DNA of 64,000 bases, taken from Acinetobacter haemolyticus CIP 64.3 = MTCC 9819. Its GTDB lineage: Bacteria > Pseudomonadota > Gammaproteobacteria > Pseudomonadales > Moraxellaceae. The position numbers and the translations under genes are program-made. Shown here piece by piece: positions 27,675 through 38,713 of the stretch. Numbering within the stretch: the stretch's first letter is position 1; every line of letters begins with the position of its first letter. The notes under the pieces were generated by a model, which was not told the origin of the DNA, searched no databases, and saw nothing but the letters and a program-made list of their open reading frames with translations. The stretch spans positions 259,415-323,414 of the forward strand of contig NZ_KB849802.1 of the NCBI RefSeq assembly GCF_000369065.1, read 5' to 3'.

Positions 27675-30422
27675 TTATTCACTTTCCAATGCTATTGCAG
27701 TTGGATCAACTAATCTTTGCCATAACTTGCAAACGATCTCACGGGTATCGTGCCAATCCGCAGCATTGACTTGCATAGATTGATTTGCAAGCGCTAGACG
27801 GTGACTCTCAGCTCGTTCACGGAGATAAGCGTGGATTAATGCTGTGGCATCTTCACTGGATAAGCAGCCTGCTTTAGCAGCATCTTCTAGAATTCTTACA
27901 TTATCGGAATAATGGGCGAGATCTGGATTCGTCCCACTCCATGCAAGTACCGCATACTGTGCCATAAATTCAATGTCAACGATACCACCTGAGTCCTGTT
28001 TTAAATGAAAAATCCCATGTTTTTTTTGCTCAGAAGATGAACCCAAATGATCTTTCATTTTTTGACGCATTTTGATCACTTCTTCACGTACCATATTTTC
28101 ATCACGGACTTGGGTTAGGATCTGACAACGTACCTTTTCGAACCGCTGACACAAAGCCTTCTCACCAGCGATAGAGCGCGCACGAACTAATGCTTGATGC
28201 TCCCACAACCATGCGCTTTTCTGCTGATATTGCTCAAAAGCCTTGAGGCTTGTCACCAACATTCCTGCTTCACCTGAAGGTCGCAAACGCGTATCAATTT
28301 CGTAAACACGACCATCCAAAGTTTGTGTGGTCATCAAAGACATGAACTTCTGTGCAACACGAATTGCAAACTCAGCGCCACTAATTGACTTACGCCCATC
28401 CGTTTCACTTTGCTCTTCAAAGGTATGAATAAACACTAAATCAAGATCAGAACCATAACCAAGTTCAATGCCACCTAATTTCCCATAACCGATCACAGCA
28501 AAGCCTTTGGCATCTAAACTACAACGTTTACCTGTATTGCTGAGTGGATAACCATGACGCTGTGCGACTGCTTCATAAGCTAAATTCAATGTGGCCTGTA
28601 CACTAACTTCTGCAATATCAGTTAAGGCATCAGATACTTTCATTAGCGGACTTTCTGCCAATACATCACTGGCAGCAACCGTTAAGACATTACTCTTTTT
28701 AAAGAGTCGTAACACTCGCATCTGATCTTCAACTTGATCAATTTCAATGCGCAATAACTGTTGGCGTAACGAATCTTCTAAATCTTGGCGTTGTGGCAAG
28801 CCAAAATCCATCGATAAGAACTCATCTAATAACACCGGATATTGCGCCAGTTCCTCGCAAATCCACGGACTCACGGTTGCCATTTTTACGAGTCGCTGCA
28901 AAGCTCCACGACTTTCCATCAACATCACTAAATACACAGTGCGGCGTAACACCGACTCCACCAATGGCATTAAACGCAATAATGCCACTTGTGGCCGATC
29001 TGACTGTAAAATTGCTTCTATCAAATGTGGCCAGAACTTCTTTAATCGTTCTAGCGCACTGGCTGGAATCTTGCGTAATGCTTGTCCATGCCAAAAATTC
29101 TGAATCAAATTTTGCGCATCAGTATCTAGCACTGCATTCAATTGCTGTTCCAATTGGATAAAATCATCAATCGGCGCAGAGAATTCTTTTTCCTGAATCA
29201 ATTGTTTAAACTGAACTTTAACTTTGTCTCGTTTCTGATTGAGCTCAGCTAAAAAAGCAGACCAATCAGCAAAGCCCAACGTATCCAGCATCCGCTGTCT
29301 CAGATCTGGCTCTGTTGGTAAGGACTGTGTTTGTTGATCGTTCAGGGCCTGAATGGCATGCTCAACCCGTCTTAAAAATAAATAAGCATCTTCTAAATCA
29401 ATAACCGCTTGCGCATCCAGCAACTCAGCTTGTCCAAGATGCTGTAAGTTCACCAAACATTGACGATCTTGTAACTCACGTCTCGAACCGCCATAAATCA
29501 ACTGAAAAACTTGAACAATAAACTCGATTTCGCGAATCCCACCTGCACCCAACTTGATATCATCTTCAATATTGCGGCGCATGACTTCACGTTCGATCAT
29601 GGCTTTCATTTCACGCATTGCAGCAAATGCGGAATAATCCACATAGCGGCGAAATACAAATGGACGTGACATTTCCATCAGATCATCGCCAGCTTGTCCC
29701 CCTGTGATGACCCGTGCCTTAATCCATGCATAACGTTCCCACTCTCGTCCGTGCTGGCTTAAATATTTCTCTAAACCACTGTGACTAATGGCTAATGCCG
29801 AGCCATCCCCCCATGGACGCAAGCGCATATCGACACGAAAAACAAAGCCATCAGCAGTAATATGATCCAGCAAATAAATCAGTTTCTGTCCCCACAGAAT
29901 ACAGAATTGCTGCACATCGATACATTTTCGGCCATTGCTTTCACCTTGTTCGTCAAAAGCAAAAATCAAATCAATGTCACTGGATAAATTCAGCTCTTGT
30001 GCGCCTAATTTCCCCATACCAATCACAATCAAATCTTGAAACTGACCTGAATATCCAATCTGCTTACCATGTTTGGCAATCAAAGGAGGCAATGCAAATG
30101 CCTTTGCCGCACAAATACTAGCATCTGCAAAGTCTGATAACTCTCGAGTTAATGTCACAACATCTGTAAGTTGATTGGCATCCTGCCAAATCCAGCGGAA
30201 CATCAATCTAGCACGTAAGGTACGTAAGGCTTTCATCCAAGCCTGTTCATCACTTATATCTGCAACAGCATGTTGAACCTTGTCAAAAATATTTTCCGTC
30301 GAAAGTGAACGAAGAAATTGATCTTCTGCATAATCTTGTTCTAATTGTAATGTGTATAAATTTAAAACTTGTTCTGCATATTGACTTGCGACTAAGGTTT
30401 TTTTTAGCTGTTCCACATTCAT
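27675..30422 (-). CDS. glnE: Glutamine synthetase adenylyltransferase / adenylyl-removing enzyme
   Basis: 915 residues from ATG 30422. Two nucleotidyltransferase domains, each with the GSDxD-type metal-binding motif: ELNLSSDIDLIFAFDE near 145-160 (adenylyl-removing half) and ELGYGSDLDLVFIHT near 640-655 (adenylylating half). DQQTQSLP and RRVEHAIQ are further family marks. It switches glutamine synthetase by AMP addition or removal in response to PII. Slightly shorter than the E. coli enzyme (946). It precedes ilvE by 28 bases and they probably share a transcript. Confidence 0.97.
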   Translation of the reverse strand: MNVEQLKKTLVASQYAEQVLNLYTLQLEQDYAEDQFLRSLSTENIFDKVQHAVADISDEQAWMKALRTLRARLMFRWIWQDANQLTDVVTLTRELSDFADASICAAKAFALPPLIAKHGKQIGYSGQFQDLIVIGMGKLGAQELNLSSDIDLIFAFDEQGESNGRKCIDVQQFCILWGQKLIYLLDHITADGFVFRVDMRLRPWGDGSALAISHSGLEKYLSQHGREWERYAWIKARVITGGQAGDDLMEMSRPFVFRRYVDYSAFAAMREMKAMIEREVMRRNIEDDIKLGAGGIREIEFIVQVFQLIYGGSRRELQDRQCLVNLQHLGQAELLDAQAVIDLEDAYLFLRRVEHAIQALNDQQTQSLPTEPDLRQRMLDTLGFADWSAFLAELNQKRDKVKVQFKQLIQEKEFSAPIDDFIQLEQQLNAVLDTDAQNLIQNFWHGQALRKIPASALERLKKFWPHLIEAILQSDRPQVALLRLMPLVESVLRRTVYLVMLMESRGALQRLVKMATVSPWICEELAQYPVLLDEFLSMDFGLPQRQDLEDSLRQQLLRIEIDQVEDQMRVLRLFKKSNVLTVAASDVLAESPLMKVSDALTDIAEVSVQATLNLAYEAVAQRHGYPLSNTGKRCSLDAKGFAVIGYGKLGGIELGYGSDLDLVFIHTFEEQSETDGRKSISGAEFAIRVAQKFMSLMTTQTLDGRVYEIDTRLRPSGEAGMLVTSLKAFEQYQQKSAWLWEHQALVRARSIAGEKALCQRFEKVRCQILTQVRDENMVREEVIKMRQKMKDHLGSSSEQKKHGIFHLKQDSGGIVDIEFMAQYAVLAWSGTNPDLAHYSDNVRILEDAAKAGCLSSEDATALIHAYLRERAESHRLALANQSMQVNAADWHDTREIVCKLWQRLVDPTAIALESE

Positions 30423-30509
30423 ATAAAAAAAGCTCAACTGATGCCATCGTAATAAGATCTATAACACCATTGTAGTTATATCAGTTACTGACCAAGGATT
30501 AAAATCTGT

Positions 30510-31781
30510 TTAGACTAATTTTTCCTGACTTTTATTTTGCTCAACGCACAAATCTACATGTTCACGCGCAACAGGCAATACCACCTTAAACAAAGTCCCT
30601 TCTCCTTCTTTTGAACTGGCACTGATCTTCCCGTGATTCATTTCAACAAAACGCTTACACAACGCCAACCCCAGCCCCGCACCTTTCTCACCTGCAGTGC
30701 CTTTTAAACTGATGGTTATACGTGGTTGAAACAAATCTTTGAGCTGATCAGGGGTCATACCTAAACCCGTATCTTTAATATAGATCTCAACAACGTCACC
30801 ACGTGCCTTTGCTTTAATATAAACTTTGCCTGAACCATCCACATCGGTGAACTTCAGCGCATTTGAAACAAGATTTTGGATGACAGAAGTAATCATATTC
30901 ATATCAGCATAAACTTTGAGGTTTTCATCGACCTCATTCACCAATTCAATATGCTTTTTCAAAGCCAAAGTTTTTAAAATATCAGTCACAATATTGGTTA
31001 TTTGACGTAACTTAAAATTAATTGGGTGATAAACAAAACGCCCACCTTCAGCCATCGCCCAATTGAGTAGACTTTCTAATAAGTTATATGTTGATTGCGA
31101 GGTATCATGCAGATAATCAGCAATATTTTGAATACTCGACTCATCTAAGGTTTCACGTTCTTTCGCCAGAATCTCTGAGAACCCCAACAATCCATGAAAT
31201 GGTGCTCTTAAATCATGCGAGATAATCGAGAAAAACTTAGTTTTACTAACATTGAGCGCAGCTTCTTGCTCATAAAGTTCCTTTAATTCATCATGATTAA
31301 ATTTCAACTCAAGCTGCTGCATAAAGTTACGACAATGTGCTTGCAATAATTCTGTTTGTAGTTTTGAGAAGGCCTGCGCCTCTTCATCAAATAGGATCAC
31401 ATATCCCAAGGATGTCTGATCTGGATGTCTTAAATGCAACGCAACAGCACGTTGGACTTTCTTCTTGAAAACATTGAGAAAAGCCATCAAACTTGGGTAG
31501 CGTGGATGATCACAATCAATCAGATCATTATTGACAAATAAGGTATTTAAACTTTTTGCAATTTTTGTAGAATCAATTGCTTGAAGCTTTTCTGGGCAAC
31601 GATGCCACAAATAGGGTTCTTGGTGGAATGCGAGCAATGCGGTACTTGCCTGCATCAATTTACGATTAAATTGCAGGAATTGTTCAATCAAGTTTTGCTC
31701 TGAGTTAAGACCCAAAGAAAGTGAAATTTTACAAGCGCTTAGCTTATCGGCTTGCTGTAATTCTAATAATTGAATAGCCAT
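30510..31781 (-). CDS. Soluble sensor histidine kinase without a partner in the window
   Basis: 423 residues. No membrane segment or signal peptide. The N-terminal 170 residues have a GAF-like sensory region (FNRKLMQASTALLAF...SLGYVILFDEEAQAF). A short coiled segment follows, then HisKA with the phospho-acceptor His189 in FFSIISHDLRAPFHG, the N-box VIQNLVSNALKF near 304-315, the G1 box DTGLGM near 337, and G2 GAGLGLALCKRF. All kinase boxes are intact. The cognate response regulator is not next to it. The gene is transcribed toward glnE, 87 bases upstream of it. Signal and output are unknown. Confidence 0.85.
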   Translation of the reverse strand: MAIQLLELQQADKLSACKISLSLGLNSEQNLIEQFLQFNRKLMQASTALLAFHQEPYLWHRCPEKLQAIDSTKIAKSLNTLFVNNDLIDCDHPRYPSLMAFLNVFKKKVQRAVALHLRHPDQTSLGYVILFDEEAQAFSKLQTELLQAHCRNFMQQLELKFNHDELKELYEQEAALNVSKTKFFSIISHDLRAPFHGLLGFSEILAKERETLDESSIQNIADYLHDTSQSTYNLLESLLNWAMAEGGRFVYHPINFKLRQITNIVTDILKTLALKKHIELVNEVDENLKVYADMNMITSVIQNLVSNALKFTDVDGSGKVYIKAKARGDVVEIYIKDTGLGMTPDQLKDLFQPRITISLKGTAGEKGAGLGLALCKRFVEMNHGKISASSKEGEGTLFKVVLPVAREHVDLCVEQNKSQEKLV

Positions 31782-32089
31782 GCCCGCCTCTCGAATATTA
31801 TCATTATTTGGTTATTTACGTTTTATTAAAAAAAAATGTGAAAACCATCACTTAGTATTAACAAACTTTAACATAAAAGGCAATTGCTGCTTCCGACAAT
31901 TTCGCAACAAAACGTGAAATTTCAACAATAATTTATTTCATTATTATAAAAATAGTAATTTTTGAACAATTTTTATAAAAAAACCTAAAAAAACGATAAA
32001 TTGCTCTAAAATTCAGCAACTGTTAAATCTGCATGATTGACAAGTGATTTAAACAAGGTATTATACGCAACACAAAGCATCGCACTCTT
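31782..32089 (+). other. AT-rich intergenic region between divergent genes
   Basis: 308 bases without a gene; strongly AT-rich with several A- and T-runs. It must hold the minus-strand promoter of the histidine kinase, and carries the tRNA promoter at 32037-32065. Confidence 0.5.
32037..32065 (+). promoter_or_regulatory. Sigma-70 type promoter for tRNA-Leu
   Basis: -35 box TTGACA (32037-32042), then 16-17 bases, then TATTATA as the -10 region (32059-32065), about 25 bases before the tRNA 5' end. It is the best consensus match I see in the window. Confidence 0.8.
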
Positions 32090-32176
32090 CCCGAGGTGGT
32101 GAAATTGGTAGACGCGGCGGACTCAAAATCCGCTGTCAGAGATGACGTGTCGGTTCGAGTCCGACCCTCGGGACCA
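32090..32176 (+). tRNA. tRNA-Leu (anticodon CAA)
   Basis: 87 nt with encoded CCA. Acceptor stem CCCGAGG/CCTCGGG plus discriminator A and CCA; D-loop with AAATTGGTAGAC; anticodon stem GCGGA/TCCGC around loop CTCAAAA (anticodon CAA); a long variable arm as in class II tRNAs; T-loop GGTTCGAGTCC. It is followed by a terminator and queA. Confidence 0.97.
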
Positions 32177-32183
32177 AAATTTC

Positions 32184-32220
32184 AAAACCCCAAACTAGCA
32201 CTAAAAGTTTGGGGTTTTTT
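32184..32220 (+). terminator. Terminator after tRNA-Leu
   Basis: Inverted repeat AAAACCCCAAACT/AGTTTGGGGTTTT with a T6 tail. The queA start lies only about 20 bases on, so some readthrough or a promoter inside the region must supply queA. Confidence 0.88.
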
Positions 32221-32240
32221 CATATGTGGTAAAGAAAAAT

Positions 32241-33275
32241 ATGCAACTCTCCGACTTCTCTTTTGATCTCCCAGATGAACTTATCGCTCGCTACCCATTA
32301 GAAAGCCGCAGCGCGTCACGCCTACTCCATATCGATGCTCAAGGTCAGTATCACGACCATGCTTTCACCGATATTCTCGATCTACTTGAAGAAGGTGATT
32401 TACTGGTACTCAATGACACGAAGGTCATGAAAGCCCGCTTAAAAGGCAAACGTGCTACAGGTGGAGCAATCGAGATTTTGGTTGAACGAATGCTCGACAC
32501 GCATACAGCACATTGCCATATCAAATCAAGTAACTCACCGAAAGCAGGTGCTGAACTCTATGTGGGTAAAGATGCAGTACCAGTAACTGTACAAGGTCGT
32601 CATGAAAACCTGTTTGTGGTTGAGTTTTCACAACCGATTTTATCTGTACTGGATCAATATGGTCAGTTACCAATTCCACCATATTTCAATCGTGAAGCCG
32701 AAGAGATTGATACCGAACGTTATCAAACCGTTTTTCACAATCCTGAAAAAATTGCCAGCGTTGCTGCCCCTACAGCAAGTCTACACTTTGACCAAGATTT
32801 ATTAGAAAAATTGGCAACAAAAGGCATTCAAAAAACTTTTGTCACTTTACATGTCGGTGCAGGGACATTTATGCCTGTTCGCACAACGGATATTACCAAT
32901 CACATTATGCATAGTGAATGGTGTGATGTACCGCAAGCGACGATTGACCTGATTTTGGAAACCAAAGCACGTGGTAATAAAGTTATTGCAGTAGGCACTA
33001 CGGCGACCCGTGCGCTGGAAAGTGCAGCACAAGCAAATGATGGCAAAATCGCAGCATGGACAGGCGACACTCAGATTTTCATTTATCCAGGTTATCAGTT
33101 CTGTATCGTGGATCGTTTGATTACCAACTTCCATTTACCTGAATCGACCTTATTGATGCTGGTTTCAGCGTTGTCGAATCGAGATAACATATTGGCTGCG
33201 TATAAACATGCCGTGGAGCAACGCTATCGCTTCTTTAGTTATGGCGATGCTATGTTGATTGATAAACTTGCTTAA
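32241..33275 (+). CDS. queA: tRNA preQ1(34) S-adenosylmethionine ribosyltransferase-isomerase
   Basis: 344 residues from ATG 32241 (an in-frame GTG at 32226 would add five residues). It begins [16 protein letters not shown], the family start, and has GKMRPL-free core motifs [24 protein letters not shown] and [17 protein letters not shown]. Transfers and isomerises the ribosyl part of AdoMet to make epoxyqueuosine at tRNA position 34. Tgt, the previous step of the pathway, lies 1.9 kb downstream on the same strand, with two unrelated genes between them. Confidence 0.97.
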   Translation: MQLSDFSFDLPDELIARYPLESRSASRLLHIDAQGQYHDHAFTDILDLLEEGDLLVLNDTKVMKARLKGKRATGGAIEILVERMLDTHTAHCHIKSSNSPKAGAELYVGKDAVPVTVQGRHENLFVVEFSQPILSVLDQYGQLPIPPYFNREAEEIDTERYQTVFHNPEKIASVAAPTASLHFDQDLLEKLATKGIQKTFVTLHVGAGTFMPVRTTDITNHIMHSEWCDVPQATIDLILETKARGNKVIAVGTTATRALESAAQANDGKIAAWTGDTQIFIYPGYQFCIVDRLITNFHLPESTLLMLVSALSNRDNILAAYKHAVEQRYRFFSYGDAMLIDKLA

Positions 33276-33285
33276 ATATATCTCC

Positions 33286-33316
33286 ATAGGCTAAATCATG
33301 GTTTAGCCTATTTTTA
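33286..33316 (+). terminator. Terminator after queA
   Basis: Stem ATAGGCTAAA/TTTAGCCTAT with loop TCATGG, followed by TTTTT. Confidence 0.9.
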
Positions 33317-33435
33317 TCCAATAAAACCAACTCAAATAAAAAAGCCAATAGATTTTACATCTGCACTTCTTAGTTTCTGAAATTTAAAGCATAATCCACT
33401 CATCATCGACCTATTATAATGAACTGATCCTTTCC

Positions 33436-34464
33436 ATGCCGATCGATACTGTACAACAAGCGCTTCATATAAGACGTAAAAAAAATGCTCAGGTTTTCCG
33501 TAATATCGCTCGGCTTTGGGATATTGGGAACAAATCAACCAATGATCAAGAGTTACTCGACAAGCTACATCCGTGGGGTGAAGCACATGATCTACATTTT
33601 TTTAATGTACTCCCCTTGCTTCTCACCGTCTTTAGTGTCTGTTGCTTAGTGTTTGGCTACTTTATTCATCCGCATATTCAGTTCATTTGGAGCTTTTTAG
33701 CTGCATTTTTGACAGGATTTTTAGCCTATCTACTCTATGAGCCGAAACAACCTTTAATTCAGGTGACCGAGTTTCTCGAACAACGCATGATGACGCTACG
33801 TTATCAGTTAAATTTCCAGCAACTCCCAACCTATCTCCCAATCCAAGCACAACCCAGCTTGGTCATCAGTCGACTACGACAACTCTTTCCATTGTTTTAT
33901 CGTGGTACTGAATCTAACCAAATTACCCAATATGCATCTACGACGTGGCATGATGGAACAACTGAGCATCAAGTTCTCATCTTTCAATATCACTATGTCA
34001 GTGAAATGCCGATCCTCCAAGATAAATCGAGTGATAAAAAAATCGTCAAGGAAATTCACAAAGATTTGTGGGGGGCTTTTATATTTCAAATGCCCAACCT
34101 AGGTATCGCTGTCAGCAATCAACGCTCTCGTTTTTTTGAACCTTATGGTAGTGTTTGGGAAAGTAGTGATATTTCGGTGAATCGCAATCTAAAAATTTTT
34201 GGCCGTAGTCAACATGAATTGGCTAAAAGCATTAGTCCAAGTATGACCCTAAAATTACATGATTTTTTTCAACACTTTAAAGGTGATTTAATTTATCATC
34301 ATCAAGAGCAAATACTTTGCTATGTTGGGGAACAAAACCTATTACAAACAACCAGTAAGCGCGATCAAATCAATGATATTCCTGCACTACGTGGACATCT
34401 ACGCACCATGACCATGCCTCAATATCAAAGGTTTCAAGAATTGATGCTTAACTTAATTCGATAA
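33436..34464 (+). CDS. DUF3137-type membrane protein next to lemA
   Basis: 342 residues. After a 55-residue basic/acidic N-terminus come two adjacent membrane segments (about 57-78 and 82-101, LPLLLTVFSVCCLVFGYF and IWSFLAAFLTGFLAYLL), then a large cytoplasmic part. Its beta-rich core (HQVLIFQYHYV; FEPYGSVWESSD; LICYVGE-like ILCYVGEQNLL) and its position before lemA match the DUF3137 proteins that accompany LemA in many bacteria. Function is not known. Its start is 160 bases after queA and a terminator, so it has its own promoter with lemA downstream. Confidence 0.72.
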   Translation: MPIDTVQQALHIRRKKNAQVFRNIARLWDIGNKSTNDQELLDKLHPWGEAHDLHFFNVLPLLLTVFSVCCLVFGYFIHPHIQFIWSFLAAFLTGFLAYLLYEPKQPLIQVTEFLEQRMMTLRYQLNFQQLPTYLPIQAQPSLVISRLRQLFPLFYRGTESNQITQYASTTWHDGTTEHQVLIFQYHYVSEMPILQDKSSDKKIVKEIHKDLWGAFIFQMPNLGIAVSNQRSRFFEPYGSVWESSDISVNRNLKIFGRSQHELAKSISPSMTLKLHDFFQHFKGDLIYHHQEQILCYVGEQNLLQTTSKRDQINDIPALRGHLRTMTMPQYQRFQELMLNLIR

Positions 34465-34520
34465 AATTTCCCTCAACGGCTCATACATAGCATAAGTCGA
34501 AAGGGACAAGATAAAGGGGT

Positions 34521-35096
34521 ATGGCGATGACAGGCTTAATTATTTTCTTAGGCATTTTCGTTGTCTTAATTGTGTGGGGAATTCATATCCGCAATACGAT
34601 TGTGCGATATTTCAATGCCACCAAACGTGCGTGGGCAGAAGTTGCCAATTTCGAACGCCAGAAAGTCAAAACCTTAGAGGCTTTAGAAGATACGCTCAGT
34701 AAATACACTGTGTTTGAAAAATCAACTCTAGAGCAAGTGACGGCTTTACGTCAGCAAATCATGAATTTGAATGTGAATGACACCGATATTGCTAAATTGC
34801 AGCAGATTGAAAAATTAAATACCGATTTGATGCGTAGTCTAAATGTCGTTGTAGAAAACTATCCAGAACTAAAAGCTGACACGCTGTACAGCAAAATGAT
34901 GGATGATATTCAAGAACAAAATGAAAATGTCGGTGCAGCAATCACCATATTTAACCGTAATGTCGAGTTATTTAATAATCACATTCAGATTTTTCCAAAC
35001 AACTTAGTCAATACCATGACCTTAGCAAAGAAAGCGATTCGTCCTTTCCGCGATCAAGTAATTGACCGTAATTTTGACTACAAACCAAATTTTTAA
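34521..35096 (+). CDS. lemA: LemA family protein
   Basis: 191 residues. One N-terminal membrane anchor (4-22, LIIFLGIFVVLIVWGI) followed by a helical bundle with NTIVRYFNATKRAWAEV and VVENYPELKADTLYSKM...QEQNENVGAAITIFNRNVELFN, the diagnostic LemA blocks (the second is a match to VVENYPxLKA). Start ATG 34521, shortly after the DUF3137-type gene, with AAGGGG upstream. It lies in a LemA/DUF3137 pair, probably in one operon. Its molecular role is not established. Confidence 0.9.
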   Translation: MAMTGLIIFLGIFVVLIVWGIHIRNTIVRYFNATKRAWAEVANFERQKVKTLEALEDTLSKYTVFEKSTLEQVTALRQQIMNLNVNDTDIAKLQQIEKLNTDLMRSLNVVVENYPELKADTLYSKMMDDIQEQNENVGAAITIFNRNVELFNNHIQIFPNNLVNTMTLAKKAIRPFRDQVIDRNFDYKPNF

Positions 35097-35156
35097 CGCT
35101 AGCTACATTTAGTAGTAGAACTACACGCCATAATCAAGGAAAATACCCGCTTTTGA

Positions 35157-36320
<1,164 letters not shown>

Positions 36321-36419
36321 TCTATCAAGATTTGCACGTAACGCCAAGACAAGGTACATTGCAAAACGAATTGGAACTTAATGTCAATTTTTTGACCTTT
36401 TAAACTTTAGGAAATTAAA

Positions 36420-36749
36420 ATGAGCTTTTTCATTTCTACAGCCCATGCTGCTGATGCAGCAGCCCAAGGCCCAAGCTTGATGGCAAACTTATTGATGATC
36501 GCTGTATTTGTTGCGATCTTCTATTTCTTGATCTGGCGTCCACAAGCAAAACGTGCCAAAGAGCATCGTAGCTTGGTTGAAAGCTTAGGTGTTGGTAGTG
36601 AAATCGTATTTGCGGGTGGCTTAATGGGCAAAATTATTCGCTTAGATGGCGACTTTGCAACAGTTGAACTCAGCCGCGGTGTAGAAGTAAAAATCCAACG
36701 TGCAAGTGTTATTTCAGTCTTACCTGAAGGCACACTCAATAACCTTTAA
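36420..36749 (+). CDS. yajC: Preprotein translocase subunit YajC
   Basis: 109 residues. One N-terminal membrane segment (about 24-42, LLMIAVFVAIFYFLIW) followed by RPQAKRAKEHRSLVESLGVGSEIVFAGG, the YajC signature. Associates with SecDF at the inner membrane. Start ATG 36420 has TTAGGAAA upstream. An intrinsic terminator separates it from secD. Confidence 0.96.
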   Translation: MSFFISTAHAADAAAQGPSLMANLLMIAVFVAIFYFLIWRPQAKRAKEHRSLVESLGVGSEIVFAGGLMGKIIRLDGDFATVELSRGVEVKIQRASVISVLPEGTLNNL

Positions 36750-36759
36750 TCATTAAGAT

Positions 36760-36784
36760 AGTCGTGCCTAAGCACGACTTTTTC
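36760..36784 (+). terminator. Terminator/attenuator between yajC and secD
   Basis: Perfect 8-bp stem AGTCGTGC/GCACGACT, loop CTAA, then TTTTTC. It ends only 18 bases before the secD start, inside what is normally one operon. Confidence 0.85.
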
Positions 36785-36801
36785 ATTTAAGAAGAAAGCG
36801 A

Positions 36802-38703
36802 ATGCGTTACCCTGCATGGAAATATTTACTGATCCTCGTTGTCTTTGTGATCAGTACGTTATATGCACTTCCAAGCCTGTATCCTGATGAACCTGCTGTC
36901 CAGATTTCGGGCGCCAAAGCAGGTACTCAAATTGATCAGAGCGTAGTGCAAAGAGCTGAGCAGATTTTAAAAACGGCCAATATTAGCAGTCATGATGGTA
37001 GTTTCTCCAATAATGCAGCTTTACTCCGTTTAAGCTCATCTGAAGAACAGCTCAAAGCAAAAGCCATCCTCAGTCGTGATCTAGGCGATGACTATGTGAT
37101 TGCACTCAACCTTGCACCAACCACTCCTATTTGGTTGCAAAAGATTGGGGCGAAACCGATGAAACTCGGTTTGGACTTACGTGGCGGTGTACACTTCTTG
37201 CTCGAAGTTGATATGGATAAGGCAATTAGTCAGCGCATGGAAACATCCGCAACTGATTTACGCCGTCAGTTTCGTGACAACAAAATTAAGTTCAATAACC
37301 TCGCTTTAAACAATAATACAATTACCATCCAATTTGCCAGCAATGCAGATCGTGATGCAGCGGCTGATTTCTTACGTCGTAATGGTAATGAGTTTAATCA
37401 GCAATCCATTGCCACAGCGACTGGTGCAACATTAAGATTGAATTATACTGATGCTCGTCGTCAGGAAATCCAATCCTACGCTGTCAACCAAAACTTAACG
37501 ACTCTTCGCAACCGTATCAATGAATTAGGGGTGGCTGAAGCCTTGGTTCAAACTCAAGGTAGCAACCGTATTGTGGTTGAGTTACCGGGTATCCAAGATA
37601 CAGCTGAAGCAAAACGTGTCCTCGGTCGTACAGCCAACCTAGAGTTCCGTTTGGTTGCAGATAGTAACGATCAATATATCGATCCTTATACACGTAAATA
37701 CAATGGACAACCTGTGCCACCAGGAACAGAAGTTTTTGCTTTTGAATCTCTAGACAGTGGCCGTGACTTATTGCTTAACCGCAATCGTATTTTAACGGGT
37801 GAACGTGTACAAAATGCGAGCTCTGGTTTTAGCCAAGATACAGGTGGTGCTGAGGTAAATATTACCTTGGACAGTGCGGGTGGCAAGCTCATGGCAGATG
37901 GCACACGTAACGCAGTTGGAAAACGTATGGCGGTCTTGTTTATCGAAAATAAACAACGTATTAGCTACGTCACTGATCCTGAAACAGGGGCACAAACCGA
38001 AGTTCGTACACCTTATACTGAATCAGTTGTCATCAATGCAGCAACGATTCAAGCGGTGTTGGGTTCACAGTTCCGTATTACAGGTCTAGATTCACCTCAA
38101 GAAGCTGCTGAACTTGCACTGATGTTGCGTGCGGGAGCGCTTGCTGCGCCAATGTATTTCGTTGAAGAGCGTGTCGTCGGACCGAGTCTAGGTAAGGAAA
38201 ATATTGAGAAAGGGGTAAATTCAACCATTATTGGCTTTATCTTAGTGGCGATTTGGATGGTGGTGTTCTTCCGCCTGTTCGGTTTAATTGCAAACTTTGC
38301 CCTGATTTTCAACCTTGCGATGATTTTAACGGTCATGTCATGGTTAGGTGCTTCCCTTACCTTGCCGGGTATTGCGGGGATCGTCATTACCATTGGTATG
38401 GCAGTCGATGCGAACGTATTGATCTGCGAACGTATTCGAGAGGAAATGCGATGGGGTGCATCACCGAAACAAGCCATTGTTGCAGGTTATGATCGCGCTT
38501 ATAACACCATTTTTGACTCGAACTTAACCACATTCTTGGTTGCCTTTATCCTATTTGCAATTGGTACAGGCCCAATCAAAGGCTTTGCGGTTACATTGAT
38601 GATCGGTATTGTCTGCTCAATGTTTACTGCAATTACAGTCACACGTGCAATCGTACAGCTCATTTATGGCAAACGCCGTAATTTGACCAAGTTGAGTATT
38701 TAA
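36802..38703 (+). CDS. secD: Protein translocase subunit SecD
   Basis: 633 residues. An N-terminal membrane segment (about 8-24), then a long periplasmic part with the P1 domain (KLGLDLRGGVHFLLEVD near 113-129 and the region to about 430). It ends with five membrane segments (about 455-620). Uses the proton-motive force to help pull secreted proteins through SecYEG. AVDANVLICERIREE and GPIKGFAVTLMIG are family signatures. It overlaps no neighbour; secF starts 10 bases later. The protein is about the E. coli length (615). Confidence 0.97.
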   Translation: MRYPAWKYLLILVVFVISTLYALPSLYPDEPAVQISGAKAGTQIDQSVVQRAEQILKTANISSHDGSFSNNAALLRLSSSEEQLKAKAILSRDLGDDYVIALNLAPTTPIWLQKIGAKPMKLGLDLRGGVHFLLEVDMDKAISQRMETSATDLRRQFRDNKIKFNNLALNNNTITIQFASNADRDAAADFLRRNGNEFNQQSIATATGATLRLNYTDARRQEIQSYAVNQNLTTLRNRINELGVAEALVQTQGSNRIVVELPGIQDTAEAKRVLGRTANLEFRLVADSNDQYIDPYTRKYNGQPVPPGTEVFAFESLDSGRDLLLNRNRILTGERVQNASSGFSQDTGGAEVNITLDSAGGKLMADGTRNAVGKRMAVLFIENKQRISYVTDPETGAQTEVRTPYTESVVINAATIQAVLGSQFRITGLDSPQEAAELALMLRAGALAAPMYFVEERVVGPSLGKENIEKGVNSTIIGFILVAIWMVVFFRLFGLIANFALIFNLAMILTVMSWLGASLTLPGIAGIVITIGMAVDANVLICERIREEMRWGASPKQAIVAGYDRAYNTIFDSNLTTFLVAFILFAIGTGPIKGFAVTLMIGIVCSMFTAITVTRAIVQLIYGKRRNLTKLSI

Positions 38704-38713
38704 GGAGATTGAT

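Noticed and set aside
36321..36419. Riboswitch before yajC
   Set aside because: Only 99 bases with no recognised aptamer core; preQ1 control would be expected before queA/tgt, and I see no such element there either.
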